Part shown: positions 44,582 through 51,961 of the stretch, one piece after another | Numbering within the stretch: position 1 is the first letter of the stretch | Layout: the number at the start of each line of letters is the position of its first letter | Source of the DNA: Clostridia bacterium | Lineage (GTDB): Bacteria > Bacillota > Clostridia > TANB77 > CAG-508 | DNA: 64,000 bases | Assembly: GCA_017456555.1 (NCBI GenBank) | Contig: JAFTJF010000001.1 | Span: forward strand, 108,886-172,885 | Reading direction: 5' to 3' | The notes under the pieces: model-generated | What the model was told of the DNA's origin: nothing | What the model saw: the letters and a program-made list of their open reading frames with translations, nothing else | Database searches by the model: none | Program-made: the position numbers and the translations under genes

Positions 44582-45550
44582 TTAAATGATTTCATAATTT
44601 ATTAATTTCAAATTATTAGAAATAAAACTTTCATTTTCATCAATTTCTTTTGACAAATCTGTTGTTAAATATTTTTTATTGTCATCAGCAAAAACTGTAA
44701 CTATTGGTTTATTTATTTTTTCATTTAATAAAGCACTTCCAATTAAATTTGCACCAGATGAAATTCCAACTCCTAAGCCTAATTCTTTTGCTAAAATTCT
44801 AGACATATTTATTGCATCTTCATCATTTACTAAAATAATATCGTCAATCGCTTCTCTATCAACTAAATCAGGTACAAAGTCATCTCCAATTCCTTCAATT
44901 TTATGTTGGCCAATTATTTTTCCTTGAGATATTATTGGCATTTTATCAGGCTCTATTGCAACTATTTTGAAATCTTTAAAATCTTCTTTTAATCTTTTTC
45001 CTGTTCCCATTAAGGTTCCACCTGTACCAACACCTGATACAAAACCGCCAACCAATTCTGGTAATTGCTTTACAATCTCTTCTCCTGTAGTTTCATAATG
45101 AGCTAAATAATTATCATGATTTGCAAATTGATTAGCTAAAAAAGCTCCTTCATTTTCGGCCATCTTTTTTGCTTCTTCAACACATCTAATAAATCCACCA
45201 TCTTCTTTAGAAAATAAAATTACTTTTGCGCCATAACCTTTCATTAGTTTTATTCTCTCAACACTAGCCCAGTCTGGCATAAATATAACAACTGGATGTC
45301 TATAAAATGCACCTAAAGCCGCAATTGCAATCCCTGTGTTTCCACTTGTTGCCTCAACGATTGTTTGACCTTCTTTTAAATCGCCTCTTTCTTTAGCATT
45401 TTTAATTATATAATAAGCAACTCTATCTTTGATGCTTCCACTTAAATTATAATACTCAAGCTTTGTATAAACATAAGATTTTCTTCCTTTATACTCATAA
45501 TTAATTTTTATCATTGGCGTATTTCCAATTGTATTTAATTTTTCTAACAT
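44582..45550 (-). CDS. cysK: PLP-dependent cysteine synthase family protein
   Basis: The 322-residue protein has the family order: IGNTPMIKI at residues about 8-16, LSGSIKDR with the PLP-binding Lys at 41 (the family usually has PGGSVKDR), EATSGNTGIA (asparagine loop), and GVGTGGTLMG phosphate loop near 180. It forms L-cysteine from O-acetylserine and sulfide, or acts on a related substrate. AGGAGG precedes the ATG. Upstream, between 45551 and 45866, lie a 13-residue leader peptide with four consecutive Cys codons and a terminator hairpin, which fits a cysteine-controlled attenuator. Confidence 0.85.
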   Translation of the reverse strand: MLEKLNTIGNTPMIKINYEYKGRKSYVYTKLEYYNLSGSIKDRVAYYIIKNAKERGDLKEGQTIVEATSGNTGIAIAALGAFYRHPVVIFMPDWASVERIKLMKGYGAKVILFSKEDGGFIRCVEEAKKMAENEGAFLANQFANHDNYLAHYETTGEEIVKQLPELVGGFVSGVGTGGTLMGTGKRLKEDFKDFKIVAIEPDKMPIISQGKIIGQHKIEGIGDDFVPDLVDREAIDDIILVNDEDAINMSRILAKELGLGVGISSGANLIGSALLNEKINKPIVTVFADDNKKYLTTDLSKEIDENESFISNNLKLINYEII

Positions 45551-45646
45551 AAAACATTCCTCCTAAAATAAATTTAAATTCGCTATAAAATATCTTGCTA
45601 ATATAATCCTTCCAACTTTTCCTTTTTTATTAGCAACAATAAATGC

Positions 45647-45685
45647 AAAAAACTAGTAGAAAATCCGCATTTCCTACTAGTTTTT
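45647..45685 (-). terminator. Attenuator-type terminator upstream of cysteine synthase
   Basis: AAAAACTAGTAG / CTACTAGTTTTTT stem around a 14-base loop, followed on the minus strand by a T run. It lies between the leader peptide and the cysteine synthase ATG. Confidence 0.75.
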
Positions 45686-45824
45686 AAGTTCATTTATTTT
45701 ATTAATTTTTCCTATAGTTTTACATTAAAAGCTATAATCTATATTAATATATAAATATTTTAAAACATAATCACTATTGTAGGTATGCAGAATTAACACT
45801 CATATCTACAACAGATACGAATGC

Positions 45825-45866
45825 TTACTTGCAGCAACAACAATTCATGATTATATTTTTATTCAT
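45825..45866 (-). CDS. Cysteine-rich leader peptide (MNKNIIMNCCCCK)
   Basis: A 13-codon frame begins at ATG 45866 with AAAGGA ten bases before it, and reads MNKNIIMN-Cys-Cys-Cys-Cys-Lys-stop. Four Cys codons in a row (TGT TGT TGC TGC) just before the stop are hard to explain by chance in a non-coding region. The downstream RNA has a TTGTAG/CTACAA stem and a terminator (45647-45685). The next gene is cysteine synthase. The arrangement is that of a classical amino-acid attenuator in which ribosome stalling at Cys codons would decide antitermination. It is read from sequence only. Confidence 0.6.
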   Translation of the reverse strand: MNKNIIMNCCCCK

Positions 45867-45981
45867 ATTTATATATTCCTTTCTAATTTTTATTTTCTAA
45901 TTCTAATCTCTAACACATATTATGTAGACAATTGAATTTTATATATTATATTCGCTTAAATCAAATTTGTCAAATATTTTT

Positions 45982-47142
45982 TTATAAACACATTTTTAAA
46001 ATGTTTAATACATCTTCTTCTGTTAATGGTACATATGCACTTTGTAAATCTCTATGAACTACAACTGCATGGCTCATTTTTTCTAGAAGAGAATCATCTA
46101 TTCCTAATTTTCCAAGATTCATTGGAATTCCACATTCAGCAAAAAATCTTTCTGTTTTATCTATTGCTTTATTTGCTAATGCAAATTTGTCTTCTTCCAT
46201 TTCTAAATCCCATACATTAACAGCATAATCTACAAATTTATCAACTGTTTTTTCTGATAAAATGTATCTCATCCATCTTGGTGTAACTATTGCTAAACCA
46301 ACACCATGAGTAATATCATAAAATGCACTTAATTCATGTTCTATTGGATGACAAGTCCAAGAACCAGCTTTTCCAGAACCACATAAACCATTTAATGCTA
46401 AACTTGAAGCCCACATTAAGTTAGCTCTTGCTTCATAATTTGATGGTTCTTTTAAAGCAATTGGACAATATTTTATACAAGTTTTTAAAATTCCTTCTGA
46501 AATTTTATCTTGTAAAAATGCTGTTTCAGTAACTTTAAAATAATTTTCTAAAACATGTGACATTATATCTGCAGTTCCAGCGGCAGTTTGGATTGTTGGT
46601 AATGTATAAGTGTATTCTGGATCTAATATTGAAGCACGAGGTGCCATTGCTTTAGCTGTTGTTCCTAGTTTTTCATTTGTTTCTGGATTAGAAATAACAG
46701 CACCTTTATTCATTTCAGAACCTGTTGCAGCTAATGTTAATACTGTAACAAGTGGAAGTGCTTTTGTTATTTTTGAGCTATCTTTTACTAAATCCCAAGC
46801 ATCTCCTTCATAATAATATCCAGCAGCAACAACTTTAGAACAATCTATTGTACTTCCTCCACCCACTGCTAAAATTACATCAATATTATTTTCTCTGCAA
46901 AGTTCTATTCCTTTTCTTACAGTTCCAATTCTAGGATTTGGTTCAACTCCAGCAAGTTCAACTATATTAAAATCTTTTAATACTTCATAAACTTTATCAT
47001 AAAGTCCGTTTTTCTTAATACTTCCACCACCATAAGTTAGAAGTACATTTTTACCATAATTTCCTAATATTTTTGATAAATTTTCAATTTGACCTTTTCC
47101 AAAATAAATTTCTGTTGGTGCATGAAATACAAAATTTTCCAT
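45982..47142 (-). CDS. Iron-containing alcohol dehydrogenase (butanol dehydrogenase type)
   Basis: The start at ATG 47142 follows AAGGAAGG; an in-frame ATG at 47166 is less likely. The 386-residue protein has the GGGSxxD cofactor motif (AVGGGSTIDCSKVVA, about residues 92-107) and metal-binding histidines in SWTCHPIEHELSAFYDITHGVGLAIVTPRWM, the family iron-ADH signature. It reduces aldehydes to alcohols with NAD(P)H. This fits a fermenting anaerobe. Confidence 0.92.
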   Translation of the reverse strand: MENFVFHAPTEIYFGKGQIENLSKILGNYGKNVLLTYGGGSIKKNGLYDKVYEVLKDFNIVELAGVEPNPRIGTVRKGIELCRENNIDVILAVGGGSTIDCSKVVAAGYYYEGDAWDLVKDSSKITKALPLVTVLTLAATGSEMNKGAVISNPETNEKLGTTAKAMAPRASILDPEYTYTLPTIQTAAGTADIMSHVLENYFKVTETAFLQDKISEGILKTCIKYCPIALKEPSNYEARANLMWASSLALNGLCGSGKAGSWTCHPIEHELSAFYDITHGVGLAIVTPRWMRYILSEKTVDKFVDYAVNVWDLEMEEDKFALANKAIDKTERFFAECGIPMNLGKLGIDDSLLEKMSHAVVVHRDLQSAYVPLTEEDVLNILKMCL

Positions 47143-47171
47143 AATAAACCTTCCTTTGTTTTTCAAATTTT

Positions 47172-48512
47172 TTATTCTTCATCATTATCTTCGTTTTCTT
47201 CTTCATCTTCGTCTGGTAAGATTTCCACTTTACAAGCTTTTATCTTTACTATTCTCATATCTTTAGTTTTTTCTACTTTATAAACAACTGATGGTGTTTC
47301 TATAATTGGTTTTTCTTTTTCTTTTGGTATTCTACCTAATTCTTCAATTAAGTATCCTGAAATTGTATCATAATCCCCTTCTGGTATTGAAATATCTAAT
47401 ACTTTTTCAACTTCTGAAACAGACATACTACCATTTAAAACATAAGTATTTTCATCTATTTTTTCATAAACCATTTTTACTTCATCATATTCGTCATAGA
47501 TTTCGCCAACGATTTCTTCTAATATATCTTCCATTGTTACAACACCAGCAGTTCCACCATATTCGTCTACAACAATTGCTATTTGTTTTCTATTTTTTCT
47601 TAATTCTTCAAATAACTCATTAACTGGTTTTGTTTCTGAAACATAGTAAGCTTCTTTTACTAAGTTTTTGATTTTTACATTTTTATTTTTTGTTGATAAT
47701 AAAATATCTTTTATATATACAACACCTTTTATTTCATCTATAGTTTCATCATAAACTGGAATTCTACTATATCTAAAATCTGTGTCATCTGTTATTTCTT
47801 CAATAACTTTAGAGATTGATAAATTCATATCTACTGCATAAATTTCTGTTCTTGGAACCATTATTTCCGATACTACTGTATCATTAAATTCAAAAACATT
47901 ATTTATCATTTCTCTTTCTTCTTTTTCAATTATTCCTTTTTCTTCTCCAACATCAACCATCATTCTGATTTCTTCTTCTGTTACAGTTTCTTCTTCAGTT
48001 TCTGAAACTCCGAATAATTTAGATACTACATTTGTTGAGAATGTTAAGAATTTAACAAATGGTGCTGTAAAAGTTGCAATTGCTTTTATTACACCAACTG
48101 TTCCAAATGCAATTTTTTCATAATATTTCATTGCAATTCTTTTTGGAACAAGTTCTCCAAGTATTAATGTAAAATATGATAATACAATTGTTATTAATAC
48201 TATTGAAATACTATTCCAAACTTCTAAACTTAAGTAAGGAATCCATCCATGTAGTACAGGTGCAAGTTCACTTGCAAAAGCTTCTGAAGCAAACGCACTT
48301 GATAAAAATCCAGCTAAAGTAATTCCAATTTGAATTGTAGCTAAAAACTTACTTGGATTCTCTAATATTTTTTTTATTGATTTTGCTTTTTTATTTCCTT
48401 CTTTTACTTGAACATCTAGTTTTGCATCATTTAAAGATATAAACGCAATTTCTGCTGCAGCAAAATATGCATTAGCTAAAATTAAAATAAATAGTAAAAT
48501 TAGTTCTGACAT
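47172..48512 (-). CDS. CNNM/CBS-domain protein (HlyC/CorC family)
   Basis: The 446-residue protein has an N-terminal CNNM (DUF21) membrane domain with four hydrophobic segments (residues about 1-25, 60-85, 95-125 and 130-150). Two CBS domains lie at about 200-320 (MVPRTEIYAVDMNLSISKVIEEI...VVYIKDILL and KPVNELFEELRKNRKQIAIVVDEYGGTAGVVTMEDILEEIVGEIYDEYDE). A CorC_HlyC domain with an acidic tail ends it. The family was first called hemolysin-like; members take part in Mg2+/cation efflux. The tail is Glu/Asp-rich. Confidence 0.92.
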   Translation of the reverse strand: MSELILLFILILANAYFAAAEIAFISLNDAKLDVQVKEGNKKAKSIKKILENPSKFLATIQIGITLAGFLSSAFASEAFASELAPVLHGWIPYLSLEVWNSISIVLITIVLSYFTLILGELVPKRIAMKYYEKIAFGTVGVIKAIATFTAPFVKFLTFSTNVVSKLFGVSETEEETVTEEEIRMMVDVGEEKGIIEKEEREMINNVFEFNDTVVSEIMVPRTEIYAVDMNLSISKVIEEITDDTDFRYSRIPVYDETIDEIKGVVYIKDILLSTKNKNVKIKNLVKEAYYVSETKPVNELFEELRKNRKQIAIVVDEYGGTAGVVTMEDILEEIVGEIYDEYDEVKMVYEKIDENTYVLNGSMSVSEVEKVLDISIPEGDYDTISGYLIEELGRIPKEKEKPIIETPSVVYKVEKTKDMRIVKIKACKVEILPDEDEEENEDNDEE

Positions 48513-48673
48513 TTTTTATAAATTTCCTCCGATTTTATCTATAAATTACAACTGTGATTATATTATAAAAAAATTTAAAAATCAATATAAGTATTAACTA
48601 TTAAAGTATTTTTTTAAGTATTTTCAAGACTTTTATTTTTTTTGACTTTTTTACAAATTTCAAGCCATTTTAA

Positions 48674-48702
48674 TTGACATAATTCTAAGACCGTATTATA
48701 AT
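48674..48702 (+). promoter_or_regulatory. Promoter of the Clp-FtsH fusion gene
   Basis: TTGACA (48674-48679), 17-base spacer, TATAAT (48697-48702), a perfect consensus promoter about 35 bases before the start codon. Confidence 0.8.
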
Positions 48703-48736
48703 ATAAAAGCTAAAAAGCTTAAAGGAGGCGATTATT

Positions 48737-50782
48737 TTGGCATTTGAACATTTACAATTATCTAAAACCGCAACAGACATGTTTAACGACATTCTGAAAG
48801 AAATGCGGGAACGCGAGTTTGAATCAGTCAATTTTCCGCTTCTTCTCTGGGGTATTCAGGGTTCCACTACGGAAAACTCTATCTATTGCGCTTTGGAAAA
48901 CTATTTGTATAGTAATGAAGAAGTTCTCCCTAGCGAAGTAGAAGATAACATTTCCATAATGGTATCAAACTTCGGAAAAGATCCAGAAGATGGCTCTTCA
49001 AAGAAAAAGAAAACATCTGGCAAAACGGATAAATCTGAGAAGAAAAAATCCAAAGAGGAAAAGAGTAAGAAAAAAGAGCACAAAAAGCCTAGAAAAAACT
49101 CTGGCAAAAACAACGATGCTCCTACCTCCTCTATAACAATTTTCACTTTCACAGATGCAGAAGGTAAAAAAATCGAATTACCTGTTGACAGTGAAGTGGA
49201 AAAAGTTTTTACAAATCTTCTTGCTGTTGTTGAAATGCATAAGCTCACAGTGCTTGAACCTGTTCATGTCACTTCTGCTATGTTCATGGTAGACAACAAA
49301 GATTTTATCCAGTTTTTCAAAGACATTGATGCAAACTATGATCACGCAAAAAAACATTTTGCACCTGAAAAAATTCTTGTTTGTGGAATTATTCCATTTC
49401 AGCTTGCTGGTTTCCTTACCACGATGAATGACAAGGTTGATGGAAATTCACCTTGTGAAATCCTTTGTCGAGATGAGGAAGTTGAAGCAATCTGGAATAT
49501 CTGTCTTAAGAAAAACAAAAGAAACACAATTATCGTTGGCGAACCTGGTGTTGGTAAGTCTGCTTTGATTGAAAAACTCACTCATGACATTAATAGTGGT
49601 AATTGTCCTGAAGAATTTAAAAAATTCAATGTTATTATTCTTGATGTCAATGCACTTATTGCAGGAACTTCTTATAGAGGTGATGCAGAAGAGCGTATCA
49701 AAGATCTTATCAGTTTCTTGGAAAAACATCATGATGTTATCCTCTTCATTGATGAGGTACACACAATTCTTGGTGCAGGTTCCTGTTTCGAAGGCGAAAT
49801 GGACCTTGCAAACGCTTTAAAGCCTATTCTTGCTCGTGGTGAAACCATCGTTATTGGTGCCACTACTGAGGAAGAATACGAGAAGTATTTCAAAAAAGAC
49901 GGTGCTCTTTCCCGTCGTTTTGAAAAAGTAGAAGTCAAAGAACCTATGGCAGATAAAGTTTATCCTATGATTAAAAACAAGCTTTTGAGCTTGACTAAAT
50001 ATCATGGTGTAACTATCTCCAAAGAACTTGTTGACTACAGCATTTTGATTGCTGGTTGCTTTGCTTTTGAGAAAAAGAATCCAGATAAAACTTTGGATCT
50101 TATTGATAGAGCAATGGTTGCAGCCAAACGTGCTGGTAAGCAATTTGTTGACAAGGAATCTGTCCTTAAAAACTTTGGCATACAATTCAAGATGTGGGAT
50201 AAGATGAGTATCGAATCTCGTAAAGAGATTGCCTATCACGAAGCTGGTCACTATATTGTTGGTAAAGCTTCTGGTAGACTTACCCGTCATATTTGGCAAG
50301 CTGTTTCTATTATGCCTGCTGAAGACTATCTCGGTGTAACTGTCTATGAAATTGATGAACAAATCGTTCCTTACTGCAATACTGACTATTATGTAGATGA
50401 AATCGCACTACATCTTGGTGGTAGAGCTGCCGAAAACATGTTTAGACCAGATTTCACTTCCGGTGCAAGTGCGGACCTTCAGTCCGCAACTAAAGATGCC
50501 TTCTATTTGGTAACAAAATTAGGCATGGGCAATGACTCTATCAAGAACAGAGTTTATCTTAACACTTGTGACTTTCCTATGTTTTCTGAGAAAGCTCTTG
50601 ATGTTATCAATGACGAAGTAAACAAAGTTATTGAAAAAGCATATACGAGAGCTCAAGATCTTCTTAATCAGAACAAAGACATTTTGGAAGCAATTGTTGA
50701 AGCTCTCCTTGAAAAGAGAATCATGAGTGAAACGGAGCTTGACAAGATTTGGCAAGATGTTGTAAACAACAGAGCCGCTTAA
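48737..50782 (+). CDS. Clp-type AAA+ ATPase fused to an FtsH-type M41 zinc peptidase
   Basis: The 681-residue protein starts at TTG with AAAGGAGG upstream. Residues 1-75 and about 145-200 look like Clp N-domain repeats, split by a Lys/Ser-rich linker (about 86-128). Residues about 240-490 are a Clp D1 module: GEPGVGKS (Walker A, 268-275), TSYRGDAEER (311-320), VILFIDEVHTILGAG (Walker B, 334-348), GATTEEEYEKYF and RRFEKV (393-398, arginine finger). Residues about 495-670 are an M41 peptidase: HEAGH (501-505), GGRAAE and TSGASADLQSATKDAF with the third metal ligand Asp at 580. No membrane helix is seen. It is a soluble Clp ATPase that carries its own FtsH-like protease. Confidence 0.88.
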   Translation: MAFEHLQLSKTATDMFNDILKEMREREFESVNFPLLLWGIQGSTTENSIYCALENYLYSNEEVLPSEVEDNISIMVSNFGKDPEDGSSKKKKTSGKTDKSEKKKSKEEKSKKKEHKKPRKNSGKNNDAPTSSITIFTFTDAEGKKIELPVDSEVEKVFTNLLAVVEMHKLTVLEPVHVTSAMFMVDNKDFIQFFKDIDANYDHAKKHFAPEKILVCGIIPFQLAGFLTTMNDKVDGNSPCEILCRDEEVEAIWNICLKKNKRNTIIVGEPGVGKSALIEKLTHDINSGNCPEEFKKFNVIILDVNALIAGTSYRGDAEERIKDLISFLEKHHDVILFIDEVHTILGAGSCFEGEMDLANALKPILARGETIVIGATTEEEYEKYFKKDGALSRRFEKVEVKEPMADKVYPMIKNKLLSLTKYHGVTISKELVDYSILIAGCFAFEKKNPDKTLDLIDRAMVAAKRAGKQFVDKESVLKNFGIQFKMWDKMSIESRKEIAYHEAGHYIVGKASGRLTRHIWQAVSIMPAEDYLGVTVYEIDEQIVPYCNTDYYVDEIALHLGGRAAENMFRPDFTSGASADLQSATKDAFYLVTKLGMGNDSIKNRVYLNTCDFPMFSEKALDVINDEVNKVIEKAYTRAQDLLNQNKDILEAIVEALLEKRIMSETELDKIWQDVVNNRAA

Positions 50783-50862
50783 ATTAAGCAAAATTTTGCA
50801 ATCGCAAATCAATTGGTCTAAAAACTAATTGATACAATCGTGAAAACTTAACTCACACAAAA

Positions 50863-50903
50863 AAGCCAGTCAGAGTAAAATCTGATTGGCTCTTTCTTTT
50901 TTA
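50863..50903 (+). terminator. Terminator of the Clp-FtsH fusion gene
   Basis: AAGCCAGTCAGA / TCTGATTGGCTT-like stem followed by TCTTTCTTTTTT. Another inverted repeat (ATCAATTgGT / AcTAATTGAT, 50808-50833) lies before it. Confidence 0.8.
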
Positions 50904-50952
50904 TAATCTTTATTGTTTAATTTTATTACTTTAGGTTTTAATAATTTTCTAG

Positions 50953-51675
50953 TTATTTTATCAAATCTTTTATGACTTCCCCTGCTATAATTAATCCTGC
51001 AACAGAAGGAACAAACGAAATACTACCCGGAGTTTGTTTTACTCTAGAAATAGTAGTTTCATCTATATTTTCTTTTGGTATACCATTAACTTTTATTGGC
51101 TCTTCTTTAGAATATAAAACTTTTAATTTTTTTATCCCTCTTGCCTTTAGTTCTTTTCTCATTACTTTTGCTAAAGGACACACAGAAGTTTTATAAATAT
51201 CAGCAATTTCAAATCTTGTAGGGTCTAATTTATTTCCTGTCCCCATACTTGAGATTATAGGAATATTTAATTTATTTGCTCTTACAATTAATTCAATTTT
51301 TGCAGTTACTGTATCCACTGCGTCAACAATGTAATCAATTGTTTCATCTAATATTCCTTGTGTTTCAGGAATAAAGAATTCTTTATGTATTTCTACATTT
51401 GCATTTGGATTTATTTCTAATATTCTTTCCCTTGCCACTTCTACTTTTGATTTTCCAATCGTAGAATGAGTTGCAATTATTTGTCTATTTATATTAGAAA
51501 TAGAAATTTCGTCATTATCTACTAATACAAAGTTTTCAATTCCTGCTCTTACTAAACCTTCAACAACATAAGAACCAACTCCACCGATTCCAAATATAGC
51601 AACTTTAGAATTTTTTATTTTTTCTACATTCTCTTTTCCAATTATTAATTCAGTTCTAGAAAATTGATTTTCCAT
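50953..51675 (-). CDS. tcdA: tRNA threonylcarbamoyladenosine dehydratase TcdA (ThiF/E1-like)
   Basis: The 240-residue protein has the E1-like ATP-binding loop VAIFGIGGVGSYVVEGLVRAG (GxGGxG, about residues 28-47), then DNDEISISNINRQI (Asp for ATP, Arg), VDAVDTVTAKIELI and a C-terminal SISFVPSVAGLIIAGEVIKDL segment, as in TcdA/CsdL. It forms cyclic t6A in tRNAs that read ANN codons. The length and motif set separate it from the longer ThiF/MoeB; the CxxC zinc residues of those proteins are missing. Confidence 0.9.
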   Translation of the reverse strand: MENQFSRTELIIGKENVEKIKNSKVAIFGIGGVGSYVVEGLVRAGIENFVLVDNDEISISNINRQIIATHSTIGKSKVEVARERILEINPNANVEIHKEFFIPETQGILDETIDYIVDAVDTVTAKIELIVRANKLNIPIISSMGTGNKLDPTRFEIADIYKTSVCPLAKVMRKELKARGIKKLKVLYSKEEPIKVNGIPKENIDETTISRVKQTPGSISFVPSVAGLIIAGEVIKDLIK

Positions 51676-51754
51676 CTTTACCTTCCTTATTATGAACGAT
51701 TTTCTCTTAGCAACCTTTGTTTGTAATTTATATCACTTTTTTATTTCATCTGTT

Positions 51755-51961
51755 CTAAATAACTTCTACGAATTCAAATCCAGCCTCTTCAATAACAGCT
51801 TTAAATGTTTCATTTTCAACTTCTTTATTTAAAGTAACAACAGCTTCTTTATTCTCTAAAATTACTTCTACTTTTTCTACACCTTCAATTGCTCCTAAAA
51901 CTTTTTCTACAGTCATTTTGCAATGATTACAAGCCATTCCATTAATTTTAATTGTTTTCAT
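51755..51961 (-). CDS. Possible separate CopZ-like chaperone from an internal start in copA
   Basis: ATG 51961 lies in the copA frame and is preceded by AAAGGAG with 9 bases spacing, a strong ribosome site. Translation from it would give a 68-residue HMA protein, MKTIKINGMACNHCKMTVEK..., with the length and motif of stand-alone CopZ. So the gene may make both the full pump and a free copper chaperone. This is inferred; the fused form is also readable. Confidence 0.5.
   Translation of the reverse strand: MKTIKINGMACNHCKMTVEKVLGAIEGVEKVEVILENKEAVVTLNKEVENETFKAVIEEAGFEFVEVI

Noticed and set aside
45551-45981. T-box riboswitch upstream of cysteine synthase.
   Set aside because: No AGGGUGG sequence or stem I specifier was seen; a Cys leader peptide explains the region better.
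48901-50812. Several minus-strand frames under the Clp-FtsH gene.
   Set aside because: They are shadows of the plus-strand gene; it has promoter, RBS and terminator.
50808-50833. ATCAATTgGT / AcTAATTGAT inverted repeat as a mobile element end.
   Set aside because: It is in the 3' untranslated region just before the terminator, with no matching second copy seen elsewhere.
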